The position numbers and the translations under genes are program-made. DNA of 64,000 nucleotides, taken from Neotabrizicola shimadae. Lineage in GTDB: Bacteria > Pseudomonadota > Alphaproteobacteria > Rhodobacterales > Rhodobacteraceae. Shown here piece after piece: positions 34,189 through 43,740 of this stretch. The stretch lies in assembly GCF_019623905.1 (NCBI RefSeq), contig NZ_CP069372.1:1-64000 (forward strand), given 5' to 3'. The notes beneath the pieces were generated by a model. That model did not search any database and was not told where the DNA came from. It was given only the letters and a program-made list of their open reading frames with translations. How positions within the stretch are numbered: position 1 is the stretch's first letter; each line of letters starts with the position of its first letter.

Positions 34189-35181
34189 TCATGTCTCGCC
34201 TTTCCAGCGATCGTGAAGCTCTTCGAGGACGTCCTGCGCGCGGGCATCAAGCCACTCCGCAAAGGCATCATCCACATCCGTCAGGTCCAGGCGAAGCGCC
34301 CGGCCAGATCTCTTGATAGCGCCCACGGGCGTGCCATCGATCACAAGGGCAGTGGTCTTCGATCTCGGCTTCTTGCCGAGCGTCGAGCTCACACTCTTTT
34401 TTACGTGCCGCGCAACGGCCTCAAAAGCCGCCACCGAAGGATCCACCTGCGGATCCTCATCCGCCTGTTCGTTCGCGGCCGCCTTGGCGCGAACATCAAG
34501 AGCAATTCGGGAAAGATCGTCGTTCTCGATCCGGCTGTCGGCAAGCTCCTTGGCCAAAGCTTCCCATCTGGGACGGCCGACGCCGTGCGCCGGTCCGATT
34601 GCATGGGCCAGTGCAGTTCCGATCGCCTTGGCAACCGAGATCGACATCGATACCGCCGAACGGGTCACGTTGAGCACTTCGGCAATCTGTGCCTGCGAGC
34701 CAAAGCCACTATCGAGCAGTTCCTGAGCGAAGAGGGCACGCTCGATGTAACTCAGGTCACGTCTACCAGTATTCTCTGAAACCTGAGCGCGGAGTGCCGC
34801 CGTATCGTCCAGGTTAGCGATGAGGGCGCGAACCTTGCTCACTTTGTCGGAGGCACGAATGGCCTCAAGACGGCGGCGTCCATAGACGAGGAGATACCGA
34901 TTGGGGTCGGTCGCATGGCGCCGAACAAGGATGGGCACAGTCTGCCCGTTTTGTTCAATCGACGCGCGAAGGTCGTGCACATCCTTTGGGTCGAGGCGAT
35001 CCGAGTATCGCTCGTCTTGGATCTCAGCCGGATCGAGCTCCCAAACATGGTGAGCATCGACAGCATCACGCGCCGACCGCAGGGCCCGATTGCTAGACAT
35101 CATGCTACCAGGGGCAGGGGGCGTCCCCGCCGCTGCAAGACTATCCAGCATGGACATGCGCTTCTTCTTGCTGTCGGTCAT
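34189..35181 (-). CDS. repB: RepB plasmid partitioning protein (ParB family)
   Basis: 330 residues from the ATG at 35181, which overlaps the repA stop (ATGA). The ParB core has LRASIEQNGQTVPILVRR, LVYGRRRLEAIRA and SENTGRRDLSYIERA. An HTH follows (IAEVLNVTRSAVSMSI). The C-terminal part is the RepB dimerisation domain (ALRLDLTDVDDAFAEWL). It binds the parS palindromes at 32.7 kb and works with RepA for segregation. Confidence 0.94.
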   Translation of the reverse strand: MTDSKKKRMSMLDSLAAAGTPPAPGSMMSSNRALRSARDAVDAHHVWELDPAEIQDERYSDRLDPKDVHDLRASIEQNGQTVPILVRRHATDPNRYLLVYGRRRLEAIRASDKVSKVRALIANLDDTAALRAQVSENTGRRDLSYIERALFAQELLDSGFGSQAQIAEVLNVTRSAVSMSISVAKAIGTALAHAIGPAHGVGRPRWEALAKELADSRIENDDLSRIALDVRAKAAANEQADEDPQVDPSVAAFEAVARHVKKSVSSTLGKKPRSKTTALVIDGTPVGAIKRSGRALRLDLTDVDDAFAEWLDARAQDVLEELHDRWKGET

Positions 35182-36365
35182 CAGCGCCCCCAAGTCTTCT
35201 GAATGAGCTGGGCAATCTCGTCGTTGACCGCATTCAGGCTTTCAATGGCCCGGTCATAGGTCGTCCGGGTGAACGCGCTGCGTTCGACCTCGTAAAGGGT
35301 CTGCTTGGTCAAACCGGCATCTGAGATGGCCGTCGACTTGAGCATCGGCGCGTTCAAAACCTTGTCGCCGTACATCGTTCGCAAGAAGGCGACGATACGG
35401 TTCTGCGGTGCGTCTGTCGGCTCATACCGGGTCAAGAGATACCGCATCCAGTCATGCGACATGTCGGCCCCACTGTCGGCAATGACGTCCATCAGGTCAG
35501 CCGTCATTCTGAGGAACTGGCTCATCGACATCACGTCGAGCATCTCGGGATGGATCGTAACGAGAACGCCTGTCGCGGCCGACAGCGCGGACATGGTCAA
35601 GAACCCCAGTTGCGGAGGACAGTCGATGACGACGACGTCATACCGCTCATCGACCTGCGCCAGCGCCTCCTTCACACGGAAAAAGAACAAACCCGCGTTG
35701 CCGCGAGAAAGCGCCCGCGGCGTCTCGTGCTCGAACTCCATCAGTTCGAGATTGCCAGGAATCAGATCGAGGTTCGGGATATATGTCTTGCGGATCACCT
35801 CGGCGATCGGAACCGGGTCTTCATAACGGATCGCATCGTAGAGCGTGCCGCCGTCCAGCAGGTCAAACTCAGGCTGAACCCCATGCAAGGCCGTGAGAGA
35901 AGCCTGCGGATCTAGGTCGATCGCCAGGACTCGGTAACCCTTGAGAGCCAACCGTTGAGCGAGATGCGCCGAGGAGGTCGTCTTGCCCGACCCACCCTTG
36001 AAGTTCATCACGCCGATGATCTGCAGATGGTCACCTGCGCGACGCCCGGGCAGGTAGTCTCCCGGCTTGCGAGCCGTTTTTTCCAACAAAACGCGCAAGT
36101 TATGGATGTCGTCGGCCGAATAGTGCCGCCGGTTCCCCGATGAAACTTCCGGCGACGGCCCCTTGCCATCAAGGTGGAGCTTCCTGAGGTATGAATCGTT
36201 GACGCCCAGCAGAGCAGCTGCTTCCCCAGAGGTGAATTTGCGCATAGACTTGGATGCGTCGGGCGGAAACAGGCTCTCACGCTGCGAATGCAGTTGCGCC
36301 GCCAGCACCTCAGAATGCTGACGGATCACAGCGTTCAGGTCTTCCTGTGTATCGGCTCTGCTCAT
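35181..36365 (-). CDS. repA: RepA plasmid partitioning ATPase (ParA family)
   Basis: 394 residues from the ATG at 36365 (MSRADTQED). The N-terminal MerR-like HTH is FTSGEAAALLGVNDSYLRKL. The deviant Walker A is NFKGGSGKTTSS (about 122), with VLAIDLDPQASL as Walker A' and VVIDCPPQLG as Walker B. RepA and RepB also repress the repABC promoter, which should lie upstream of 36365. The longer frame (to 36533) has no better ribosome site. Confidence 0.95.
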   Translation of the reverse strand: MSRADTQEDLNAVIRQHSEVLAAQLHSQRESLFPPDASKSMRKFTSGEAAALLGVNDSYLRKLHLDGKGPSPEVSSGNRRHYSADDIHNLRVLLEKTARKPGDYLPGRRAGDHLQIIGVMNFKGGSGKTTSSAHLAQRLALKGYRVLAIDLDPQASLTALHGVQPEFDLLDGGTLYDAIRYEDPVPIAEVIRKTYIPNLDLIPGNLELMEFEHETPRALSRGNAGLFFFRVKEALAQVDERYDVVVIDCPPQLGFLTMSALSAATGVLVTIHPEMLDVMSMSQFLRMTADLMDVIADSGADMSHDWMRYLLTRYEPTDAPQNRIVAFLRTMYGDKVLNAPMLKSTAISDAGLTKQTLYEVERSAFTRTTYDRAIESLNAVNDEIAQLIQKTWGR

Positions 36366-36540
36366 CTGCCCTCGCGCGCCCGTGGCGTGTTCACGGAATT
36401 TGGCGTTTAGTCGCCCTTTTCCGTGACTATTGCCGGAGGACTCAGATTCGTGCAAGCTCTTTCTAAATCTGGTGTCAGGCGCTGCATGATGCACAAGAGT
36501 AGCCCGGGCTCGTGGACAGGCTTGCCCAAGCAACCAACAT

Positions 36541-36564
36541 GATATACATTCCTGACCGTATATC
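36541..36564. promoter_or_regulatory. Operator-like inverted repeat of the VapBC-type operon
   Basis: GATATAC (36541-36547) and GTATATC (36558-36564) are perfect arms 10 bp apart, 17 bp before the antitoxin start. AbrB-type antitoxins usually bind such repeats for autoregulation. Confidence 0.6.
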
Positions 36565-36580
36565 CACTCAGGAGGTCACG

Positions 36581-36808
36581 ATGCAGGTCGCGAAATGGGG
36601 CAACTCGCTTGCCGTCCGTTTGCCCGCCGAGCTTGTCCGGGAACTTGGCCTCAAGGAAGGTGATCAGATCGACCTGGTCAAGGACGACGGCCAGGTAAGA
36701 GTCCGTCGTCTGGCGCGTGCGGATGAGGTGCTGACGGGTCTGCGCCGCTTTAGGGGCAAGCTTCCCGCTGCGGAACGCCTGAGCCGCGAAGACGCGCATG
36801 AGCGCTGA
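36581..36808 (+). CDS. AbrB/MazE-type antitoxin
   Basis: 75 residues from the ATG at 36581 (AGGAGGT upstream). The swapped-hairpin DNA-binding fold is clear: MQVAKWGNSLAVRLPAELV then ELGLKEGDQIDLV. The C-terminal tail (LTGLRRFRGKLPAAERLS) should wrap the toxin. It overlaps the PIN toxin gene by 11 bp. Confidence 0.9.
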   Translation: MQVAKWGNSLAVRLPAELVRELGLKEGDQIDLVKDDGQVRVRRLARADEVLTGLRRFRGKLPAAERLSREDAHER

Positions 36809-37193
36809 ATTCGCGGACACGAATGTCGTTCTGTACCTGCTCGACGACGGCCCGAAGGCCGATCGCGCCGAGCTCATCCTGGGGCAGGGGCCCCGGATCA
36901 GCGTTCAGGTGCTGAACGAGACGCTGGTAAACTGCCGCCGCAAAGCCGGCCTCAGTTGGGAGGAGGCAGGGACGTTTCTCGAAGGCGTGCGCGCCTTGTG
37001 CCCCGTCGAAGACCTGACCCTCCAAACCCATGACGTTGGCCGCGCCTTGGCGGAACGTTACGGTTTCTCGATCTACGACGCGATGATCGTGGCAAGCGCT
37101 CTGGTTGCGGGCTGCACCACGCTGTGGAGCGAGGACATGCAAGATGGCCTGCTAGTCGAAGGGCAGCTTCGCATCGTCAACCCCTTTGCATGA
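36798..37193 (+). CDS. vapC: VapC-like PIN-domain toxin
   Basis: 131 residues. PIN RNase motifs: FADTNVVLYLLD (Asp7), LNETLVNC (Glu near 41) and YDAMIVASALVAGCTTLWSEDMQDG (Asp near 93 and 113), given here as YDAMIVASAL and WSEDMQDG. It starts inside the antitoxin gene, as in most VapBC pairs, and would be neutralised by it. The pair should stabilise the plasmid beside repA. Confidence 0.9.
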   Translation: MSAEFADTNVVLYLLDDGPKADRAELILGQGPRISVQVLNETLVNCRRKAGLSWEEAGTFLEGVRALCPVEDLTLQTHDVGRALAERYGFSIYDAMIVASALVAGCTTLWSEDMQDGLLVEGQLRIVNPFA

Positions 37194-37271
37194 GCGGACA
37201 GCTTCTGAGCCTGAAACTGACCACAGGCTTGTAATCCCTCCATGTCTTGGAGGATTTGCAAGGTAGCTCGA

Positions 37272-38156
37272 CTACTCAAGCAGCCCCAGCCTCTCCGCCC
37301 GCTCCAGCAGCATCTTCACAGATGACGGCTGCCAGCTTGTCCGCCCGCGGGGCGTGCGCTCGCGCATCGCTTCCAGTCTGGTGCAGATCGCCTGAAGCGT
37401 GATCTCGGGGTCCGCGCCCTTGATGGCAGCGACGATGGCGGGCAGGCGGTCGTCGGTTTCGCGGCGGCCGGCGCGGTCCAGTACCGTGGGCGGCAGGAAG
37501 CCGTCCCGGACATAGGCGTTGACCGCGCGCAAAAGCCGGCTTTGCGTCCATTGACGCTCGTGGGGCAGGGGGCCGTTGACGATGCGCACCACATCTTCCC
37601 AGGGTAAGTCGGGCCGCAGGCGGCGGACATGGGGCACCCAGTCCTGCGCCGTCTCGTTCAGGCGTTCCATATAGCCGTCCTGCCGGGCCAGCCGCACCTT
37701 GCGCAGCGCCGCCGGATCCCGGACGCGCAGGCCCGGATTGCCGCCAACCCGGCCTTTGGTTCGTGCGCTGGCCAGCCCGGCCTTGGTGCGTTCGCGGATC
37801 AGGGCGCGCTCGAACTCGGCCGCGGCACCGAGGACCTGCAGGGTGAACTTGCCTTGCGGCGAGGACGTGTCGATCGGATCGGTGAGCGAGCGGAAGAAGG
37901 CGCCCTTCGCCTCCAACCGTTCGATCACCTCGAGGAGGTGGGAGAGCGACCGCGCCAGACGGTCGATGCGCACCACCACCAGCGTGTCGCCCTTGCCGAT
38001 CCGCTCCAGCACCCGCGCCAGCACGGGCCGCGCGCGGTTTCCGCCCGAGGCTTGCTCTTCATGGATCTCTGCGCAGCCCGCGGATTTCAGGGCCTGAGAC
38101 TGGGGCAGGGGGGTCTGATCCTCCGTCGAGACGCGCGCATAGCCGATCAGGGACAT
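37272..38156 (-). CDS. Serine recombinase (resolvase/invertase family)
   Basis: 294 residues. The catalytic domain (1-135) shows GYARVSTEDQ with Ser10 as nucleophile, VVRIDRLARSLSHL and QVLGAAAEFERALIRERT. After the resolvase core there is an unusually long C-terminal part (about 150 residues) with an HTH-like stretch, instead of the about 45-residue HTH of Tn3 resolvases. It may resolve plasmid dimers. Palindromes upstream (38199-38212 and beyond) could be its crossover or control sites. Confidence 0.9.
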   Translation of the reverse strand: MSLIGYARVSTEDQTPLPQSQALKSAGCAEIHEEQASGGNRARPVLARVLERIGKGDTLVVVRIDRLARSLSHLLEVIERLEAKGAFFRSLTDPIDTSSPQGKFTLQVLGAAAEFERALIRERTKAGLASARTKGRVGGNPGLRVRDPAALRKVRLARQDGYMERLNETAQDWVPHVRRLRPDLPWEDVVRIVNGPLPHERQWTQSRLLRAVNAYVRDGFLPPTVLDRAGRRETDDRLPAIVAAIKGADPEITLQAICTRLEAMRERTPRGRTSWQPSSVKMLLERAERLGLLE

Positions 38157-38198
38157 CAGAACAGGCCGTTTGCAGTTTCACATACCGTCAATAAACGA

Positions 38199-38212
38199 CC
38201 GTTTGTAAACGG
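38199..38212. repeat. Palindrome upstream of the resolvase gene
   Basis: CCGTTTGTAAACGG: 6-bp arms around GT, 43 bp before the resolvase start (38156). A CCGTTTG half is repeated directly at 38166-38172, 33 bp away. This fits resolvase subsites or an operator. Confidence 0.5.
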
Positions 38213-38304
38213 ATTCAAGGGCGCTCTCTACGGCCGAGGTCAGCGAAATGCCCTTGGTTTCCTGAGGCTGTGAGCGATCAGAGAGATCTCGCAGGCAGTC
38301 GCGC

Positions 38305-38334
38305 GTGCGTGCTATATACGGAGTATAGACGCAC
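38305..38334. promoter_or_regulatory. 30-bp interrupted palindrome
   Basis: GTGCGT...CTATA and TATAG...ACGCAC pair as nested arms around TACGGAG, with a one-base offset. It lies between the resolvase and the 38383 regulator, which face away from each other. Confidence 0.5.
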
Positions 38335-38356
38335 ACCAAGAAAACCCTTGGGTAAA

Positions 38357-38380
38357 GTGCAAAACGTACGTATTTTGCAC
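38357..38380 (+). promoter_or_regulatory. 24-bp palindrome abutting the 38383 start codon
   Basis: GTGCAAAA (38357-38364) and TTTTGCAC (38373-38380) are perfect arms around CGTACGTA, ending two bases before the ATG. It probably lets the encoded HTH protein, or another repressor, block its own expression. No Shine-Dalgarno is visible. Confidence 0.6.
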
Positions 38381-38382
38381 AT

Positions 38383-39453
38383 ATGAAGCCTCAAGCATCT
38401 GCTCCATATGGTATTTTTGACGACTCTCTTACCGAGGTGGAAGAGGCCGTGGAGAGATCCGAAGACGATCTGTGGTTCCTGCCCGGTCCGATCGAAGACG
38501 AGCCCGACGATCTGCCGCCCGGCCCTAGGGCCGAACCCCGCGAGACTGCAATCCTTGACGACTGGCGCAAAGCCGAGGCGGACAATGCCGCGCGGCTCGC
38601 CCGTGTCGCAGGTCGGCTCGGTGGGCTGGACGAGCGGTTGCGGAGGGGGCCTGAGGGTTGGCGCCACAGGCTCGCCCTGATCGAAGCGGCCGACCTAAGC
38701 TGGTTCGTAGGCGACCGCATCGGGCCGGATCGACTGGCGCTCTGGATCGCCCTGCGCCTGTCTGGCGTGCAGGACGACAGTGTCGCCCTGGCACGGGTCG
38801 GGTGGGCGGTGCGGCGCCTGACGGGAGGGCCAGGGCCGGAGGTGGACCTGGCCACTTTTGTGGATCGCCGTGACCCCGAGAACTTGGCGGATGAGGCGGA
38901 GCCCTTTGCGGATCGCGCGGGCGGTTGGCTGGACCTGATGGCGCAAGCTGCCGACCTGCACCCGATCAGCCGTGCCTGCATGGGCTTTCACATTTGGAGT
39001 TTGGCGGGTCTCGGGCAGCACGGAGACCGGATGGAAGCGGCTGTCACGGCCGCGCGGATTGCGACCGGAGAGGGCAGGGGAGCGATATTTGCCCCTCTCG
39101 CCATGGGCGGGGCAGGCGGGCTGCGCGCCGGTGGCACTGCTGCTGACCGACTGGTGCGATGGCTCGACGGGATGGAGACAGCAAGCCGGACCGCGATGCG
39201 GCACCTTGACGACATCGAGGCTTGGTCAGCGCGGTCCGAAACCGAGATGGTCACGCTCTCGGGCAAAACGCCCCCAGCCTTGCGCGCAGTTCTGACCGAA
39301 TGGCCCCTTGTCTCCGCCCCAATGGCCGAGGCAATCACCGGCGCCAGTCGCGCGGCCGTTCAGCGGAACATGGCCTGGATGCAGGCGCGAGGTTTGATCC
39401 GAGAAGTGACCGGGCAGGGAAGATTTCGCATGTGGTGTGCACGCGCAGCCTAG
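38383..39453 (+). CDS. RHE_PE00001-family (DUF1612-type) HTH protein
   Basis: 356 residues. A charged N-terminus precedes a long helical domain (RRGPEGWRHRLALIEAADLSW, RACMGFHIWSLAGLGQHGDR, given here as EGWRHRL and WSLAGLGQHGD). The C-terminal HTH is SAPMAEAITGASRAAVQRNM followed by a wing (VTGQGRFRMW). Families of this type are abundant on alphaproteobacterial plasmids with unknown roles, often near integration or replication genes. The flush upstream palindrome suggests autoregulation. Confidence 0.75.
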   Translation: MKPQASAPYGIFDDSLTEVEEAVERSEDDLWFLPGPIEDEPDDLPPGPRAEPRETAILDDWRKAEADNAARLARVAGRLGGLDERLRRGPEGWRHRLALIEAADLSWFVGDRIGPDRLALWIALRLSGVQDDSVALARVGWAVRRLTGGPGPEVDLATFVDRRDPENLADEAEPFADRAGGWLDLMAQAADLHPISRACMGFHIWSLAGLGQHGDRMEAAVTAARIATGEGRGAIFAPLAMGGAGGLRAGGTAADRLVRWLDGMETASRTAMRHLDDIEAWSARSETEMVTLSGKTPPALRAVLTEWPLVSAPMAEAITGASRAAVQRNMAWMQARGLIREVTGQGRFRMWCARAA

Positions 39454-39464
39454 GTTGCCTTCTC

Positions 39465-40214
39465 TCACCCCGGCTCCGTCAAACCGTCAGCATCGGCCTT
39501 CGCGCCTGCTTCTGGCAAAAGCCACAAGAGTGCGATGGCCAGCACCAGCCAACCGATCAGGTTCACGCTTAGCACGCGCGCCGCATAGAGCGCCGCAAGG
39601 TCGGGCGGCACTGCCGGGGCAGAAACGGGTGGCAAGGGCGCTCCGAAAAGGTGGGGTGCCAGGATCAGGGCAAGGCCCGCGAGCCGCCCGGGCCAGGACC
39701 GCAACCCCGCAGCAAAGAAAATGCCGGCAGCCGTCATCGCGACAGTCGCAACCCACCAGAGTTGCCGGTCCGCCAGTTCCGCTGCCTCCATTCCGGGCAG
39801 TTCGGGCGGAAGGTCGATTGCAGGCGCAAGGGACAGGACGGCAAAGCCGATAAGGCCGAGGGCTGTGGCCGGGATCCTCCCGCCGCCGGGCAGAGCCCGG
39901 AACGCGGTCAGGCCGGCTCCGGCCAGCAGGCCAAAGCCCGCCCAGGTGAGGATCAGGGTCAGGACCGTCAAGCCATTGCGCACAAGCAAGTTGTCCGTAT
40001 TTTCCGCGCCCTGCGCATCATGGCCGGGCGTTTCTAGCGGGTTAGGTGCAGGGTCGGGCTTGTTGCTCTCGATCCCGATCAGAACGAGTTCGCCCGTCTC
40101 ATACCGTTCAGCCTCGACGATCAGGGGTTGGATGAGAAAGAACTGAAAAACGGCAGCCACGAGGCCCGCGATGGCACCCGCGATTACCCCGCCGGACAGC
40201 AAGGTCTTTGTCAT
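39465..40214 (-). CDS. cbtA: CbtA-type cobalt transporter subunit
   Basis: 249 residues. Several membrane segments are visible (SGGVIAGAIAGLVAAVFQFF, LTVLTLILTWAGFGLLAGAG, WWVATVAMTAAGIFFAAGL, LIGWLVLAIALLWLL). The overall pattern matches CbtA of the CbtAB cobalt uptake system. It follows cbtB by 18 bp, and a cobalamin riboswitch precedes cbtB, so cobalt import for B12 synthesis is controlled by B12. The two genes are a separate unit from the copper genes. Confidence 0.88.
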   Translation of the reverse strand: MTKTLLSGGVIAGAIAGLVAAVFQFFLIQPLIVEAERYETGELVLIGIESNKPDPAPNPLETPGHDAQGAENTDNLLVRNGLTVLTLILTWAGFGLLAGAGLTAFRALPGGGRIPATALGLIGFAVLSLAPAIDLPPELPGMEAAELADRQLWWVATVAMTAAGIFFAAGLRSWPGRLAGLALILAPHLFGAPLPPVSAPAVPPDLAALYAARVLSVNLIGWLVLAIALLWLLPEAGAKADADGLTEPG

Positions 40215-40232
40215 GTCGATTATCCAGAAACG

Positions 40233-40409
40233 TCAGTGGCAGGGAAAACCGGTCGCATGACGTGTGTCATGCGTTGCAGCGTGCAATGCGTCAGGCGAAG
40301 CAAAACCAGCGGCAAAGATCAGCACTGCGCCAATAAGCGCGCTGGTCAGGATTGGTCCGAACTGGCTCTTCGATTGCTCCGCTGTGGCGGACAGGATTCT
40401 GGTGGACAT
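40233..40409 (-). CDS. cbtB: CbtB-type cobalt transporter subunit
   Basis: 58 residues from the ATG at 40409. One membrane segment (ILTSALIGAVLIFAAGFAS) and a C-terminal His-rich metal motif DALHAATHDTRHATGFPCH, the hallmark of CbtB. The longer frame (to 40583) runs through the riboswitch and is rejected. Confidence 0.9.
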   Translation of the reverse strand: MSTRILSATAEQSKSQFGPILTSALIGAVLIFAAGFASPDALHAATHDTRHATGFPCH

Positions 40410-40439
40410 GAAGGTTCTCCGCCCGTCACACCCGACGGG

Positions 40440-40630
40440 ATTAGGGTTGCGCCATCGCTTGGCCGGTCTCCTGGCTCGCGGATTAACACAGTCCTTCGCC
40501 TTCCCGGGCATTGGCCCAGTGGCACGATGAAGGACCGCTACCGCATACAGTCGCGGGGGCGGCTGAGGCCTTGGGCGCCGCAATTGGGTCCGCCCTTCCT
40601 CATTCCCGATTGAGTTCCAGGACTCTGCGC
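40440..40630 (-). promoter_or_regulatory. Cobalamin riboswitch upstream of cbtBA
   Basis: On the minus strand the leader holds GCCACTGGGCCAATG, then CGGGAAGGCG and the diagnostic B12 box GAGCCAGGAGACCGGCC. These are the conserved elements of a cobalamin riboswitch, 20-220 bases before cbtB. Binding of B12 should reduce cbtBA expression. Limits are approximate. Confidence 0.88.
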
Positions 40631-40685
40631 CCCTTGAACACCAAACAGTGAGAGCTTTGCGCCGAACCCCCGCGAAGTCAACTGA

Positions 40686-41147
40686 CTACCGGGAGTGAAA
40701 ATGCTGCACCGGTACTGCTTTGCCGCTCTGCTGTGTCGTGCAATCAGATCCATGCTCCACCCCGTGCCCGAGGTCAGCCAGGATTGGGCAGTCGGGCCGG
40801 TGATCGCCGCAGCATGCGTCGGCTAGGTGGCGCAGTGTGTCGATCATGGCCTGCATCTCGCGCACCTTCCGTTCGAGGCCGTCGATCTGGTCCGTCGCAA
40901 GGCGTTTCACATCCGCGCTTTGACGGGTCCGGTCGCGCCAGAGTGCCAGAAGCTCTTCGATCTTCTCGACCGAAAAGCCAAGGTCGCGGGACCGACGAAT
41001 GAACCGCAGCATCTGCACTTCAGTCGGAGAGTAGACGCGGTAGCCTGATCCGGTCCGCCCTGCGGTGGGAATAAGGCGAATAGATTCGTAGTAGCGGATC
41101 ATTTTGGCCGACACGCCCGAGGCCTTTGCCGCTTCACCAATGTTCAT
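40686..41147 (-). CDS. cueR: MerR-family copper-responsive regulator CueR
   Basis: 153 residues from the ATG at 41147 (AGGAGG seven bases upstream; a second ATG at 41153 is too close to it). The HTH is MNIGEAAKASGVSAKMIRYY, followed by the MerR dimer helix. Near the C-terminus two Cys lie in the metal loop CCGDHRPDC, the pattern of Cu(I) sensors. It should activate the 19-bp-spacer promoters at 43.7 kb and 49.0 kb. The stop of copA lies 13 bp upstream, so cueR may be co-transcribed with it. Confidence 0.9.
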   Translation of the reverse strand: MNIGEAAKASGVSAKMIRYYESIRLIPTAGRTGSGYRVYSPTEVQMLRFIRRSRDLGFSVEKIEELLALWRDRTRQSADVKRLATDQIDGLERKVREMQAMIDTLRHLADACCGDHRPDCPILADLGHGVEHGSDCTTQQSGKAVPVQHFHSR

Positions 41148-41160
41148 GATCATGCCTCCT

Positions 41161-43638
41161 TCAATGCACAACTGCGGCCTGGAACCGCCGCAGCCGGAGG
41201 GCGTTTCCAAGAACAAAGACCGACGACAAGGCCATCGCGGCGGCAGCGAAGATCGGTGACAGAAGAACGCCGAAGCTCGGCCACAGCACGCCCGCGGCAA
41301 CAGGGATCAAGGCAGCGTTATAGGCAAAGGCCCAGAAGAGGTTCTGCCGGATGTTGCGCATCACGGCCTTGGACAGCGCGATGGCGTCCGATACCGCCGT
41401 CAGGCGACCGGTCATGAGCACGACGTCCGCCGCCTCGATTGCTACGTCGGTCCCCGTTCCGACAGCAAGGCCAACGTCAGCCTCGGCCAGGGCCGGGGCA
41501 TCATTGATGCCGTCGCCGACATAGGCGAGCTGTCCCAACGCCTTCAGTCGCTTGACTGCGGCGACCTTGCCGTCCGGCAGCACTTCGGCCACGATCTCGT
41601 CGATGCCGAGTTGGCGGGCGATGGCGCCTGCGGTGCGGGCGTTGTCGCCAGTGATCATCGCAACTTTCAGCCCCATAGTGTGCAGGGCGCGGATTGCCGT
41701 TGGCGTGGTCTCCTTGATCGGGTCCGCGACAGCAAGGATGGCAGCGAGTTTGCCGTCGATGGCGGCATAGAGCGGCGACTTGCCTTCGTCTCCCAATCGA
41801 GCGGCAGTATTCCCAAAGGGCGATACGTCAATCCCCAGTCGGGCCATGTAGCGATCAGCGCCGATCTCGATCCGCTGCCCGCCCGCCTGTGCAGTGACGC
41901 CGAAGCCGGTAACGGAGTCGAAGGCTGTGACGGCGGGCAGGGACAAACCTTCGTCTTCTGCGGCCTTTACGATGGCGCGGGCGATCGGGTGCTCGGACTT
42001 CGCTTCGACGGCTGCCAAGAGTGACAGAACGGCGGCGCGATCGAAACCTGGTGCAAGATCGAGGTCGGTGAGGCTCGGCCTGCCCTCGGTTAGCGTGCCG
42101 GTCTTGTCGAGTGCCACGACCTTCACTCCCTGAAGAGACTGGAGCGCCTCGCCCTTGCGGAACAGCACCCCCATTTCGGCCCCGCGCCCGGTGCCCACCA
42201 TGATCGAGGTCGGCGTGGCGAGGCCCATGGCGCAGGGGCAAGCGATGATCAGCACGGCTACGGCATTGACAAGACCGAAGGTCAACGCGGGGTCGGGGCC
42301 GAAGATCAGCCAAACGGCAAAGGTCAGTGCTGCAAGCGCCATCACTACCGGGACGAACCACATCGTGACCTTGTCGACGAGTGCCTGGATCGGCAGCTTG
42401 CCGCCCTGTGCCGCCTCGACCATGCGAATGATTTGAGCGAGCATCGTCGCCTCGCCCACCGCGGTGGCGCGGAACGTGAAGGCACCTGTCTGGTTTACAG
42501 TCCCGCCGGTTACCCCATTCCCAGCGGTCTTCTCCACCGGCAGCGGCTCGCCCGAAATCATGCTCTCGTCGATCCAGCTTGCGCCAGTCATTACCTCGCC
42601 ATCGACTGGCACCCGCTCACCGGGACGGACCTCGACGACATCTCCCGGGCGCACCTCGGAAACAGGCACCTCGACCACCCCGCCGCTGCGGATCACCCGG
42701 GCTGTCTTGGCCTGTAGGCCGACCAGCCGCTTGATCGCCTCGGACGTGCGTCCTTTGGCGCGCGCTTCGAGGTAGCGACCGAGCAGGATCAGCGTGACGA
42801 TCACCGCCGCCGCCTCGTAGTAGACATATGTTGTCCCGGCAGGCAGGAGCCCTGGAGCGAAGGTGGCGACCAGCGAATAGCCGTAGGCGGCCGAGGTGCC
42901 GACGGCGACCAGGCTGTTCATGTCGGGGGTGAGGCGGGCAAGCGCAGGCAGGCCCTTGCGGAAAAAGCGCAAGCCGGGGCCGAAGAGGACTGCCGAGGTC
43001 AGGGCGAACTGCAAATACCAACTGTTCTGCATCCCGATCGTGTTCATTACGGCCATGTGGACCGACATGAACAGGTGCGACCCCATTTCCAGAACGAAGA
43101 CCGGTAACGAAAGGGCGGCAGCGATTACAACATCTCGCTTCAGCAACGCTTCTTCTGCGGCCTTTTTCGCTGTCGCGCCATCATGCGCAGCCATAGCTGG
43201 GGCTGCGGGGCGGGCGTCATATCCCGCGTCTGCTACCGCTCGGGTCAGCGCCGCCACATCGGCCGATCCTCGCACTGTTGCCCGCTCGGTAGCCAGATTG
43301 ACGGTGGCAGACGCTACCCCCGGCACTGATGCCAACGCCCGTTCGACCCTCGCCACGCAAGAGGCACAGGTCATGCCTTCGATAGCGAGATCGATGGGCT
43401 TTGCTGGCACATCGTAGCCCGCATCTTCGACGGCCCTCACCAACGCACCGCGATCGAGCGCCACGCCCGTAACCTCGGCTCGCTCGGTGGCAAGGTTAAC
43501 TGATGCCGTCGTCACCCCCGGCACAGCTTTCAAAGCCCGTTCGACATGTGCGACGCAGGACGCGCAAGTCATCCCGTCGACGTCGATCGTCATAAGATCG
43601 GTATCAATTCGAGACGATTGCTTTGCGAGCATGTTCAT
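41161..43638 (-). CDS. copA: Copper-translocating P-type ATPase CopA (P1B-1)
   Basis: 825 residues from ATG 43638 (AAGGA upstream). Two N-terminal heavy-metal domains, each with GMTCASC (Cys25/28 and Cys91/94). The transmembrane CPC motif is [12 protein letters not shown], the phosphorylation site DKTGTLTEG, and the hinge GDGINDAP. It exports Cu(I) from the cytoplasm. Transcription is likely from the CueR-type promoter at 43673-43703 on the minus strand. Confidence 0.96.
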   Translation of the reverse strand: MNMLAKQSSRIDTDLMTIDVDGMTCASCVAHVERALKAVPGVTTASVNLATERAEVTGVALDRGALVRAVEDAGYDVPAKPIDLAIEGMTCASCVARVERALASVPGVASATVNLATERATVRGSADVAALTRAVADAGYDARPAAPAMAAHDGATAKKAAEEALLKRDVVIAAALSLPVFVLEMGSHLFMSVHMAVMNTIGMQNSWYLQFALTSAVLFGPGLRFFRKGLPALARLTPDMNSLVAVGTSAAYGYSLVATFAPGLLPAGTTYVYYEAAAVIVTLILLGRYLEARAKGRTSEAIKRLVGLQAKTARVIRSGGVVEVPVSEVRPGDVVEVRPGERVPVDGEVMTGASWIDESMISGEPLPVEKTAGNGVTGGTVNQTGAFTFRATAVGEATMLAQIIRMVEAAQGGKLPIQALVDKVTMWFVPVVMALAALTFAVWLIFGPDPALTFGLVNAVAVLIIACPCAMGLATPTSIMVGTGRGAEMGVLFRKGEALQSLQGVKVVALDKTGTLTEGRPSLTDLDLAPGFDRAAVLSLLAAVEAKSEHPIARAIVKAAEDEGLSLPAVTAFDSVTGFGVTAQAGGQRIEIGADRYMARLGIDVSPFGNTAARLGDEGKSPLYAAIDGKLAAILAVADPIKETTPTAIRALHTMGLKVAMITGDNARTAGAIARQLGIDEIVAEVLPDGKVAAVKRLKALGQLAYVGDGINDAPALAEADVGLAVGTGTDVAIEAADVVLMTGRLTAVSDAIALSKAVMRNIRQNLFWAFAYNAALIPVAAGVLWPSFGVLLSPIFAAAAMALSSVFVLGNALRLRRFQAAVVH

Positions 43639-43672
43639 CACGGAATTCCTTTCAGGGATGCCTCCGCCGTAT

Positions 43673-43703
43673 GAGATACGGCTTCCCATTATGGTAAGGT
43701 CAA
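43673..43703 (-). promoter_or_regulatory. MerR/CueR-type promoter of copA
   Basis: On the minus strand, TTGACC (43698-43703) and TATCTC (43673-43678) are separated by 19 bp, the over-long spacer that MerR activators untwist. The spacer holds an imperfect dyad (CTTACC...GGGAAG) as in CueR sites. Confidence 0.8.
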
Positions 43704-43740
43704 GGGGCAACCTGAGATTCGTCATCACGGCTTTGTGGGC

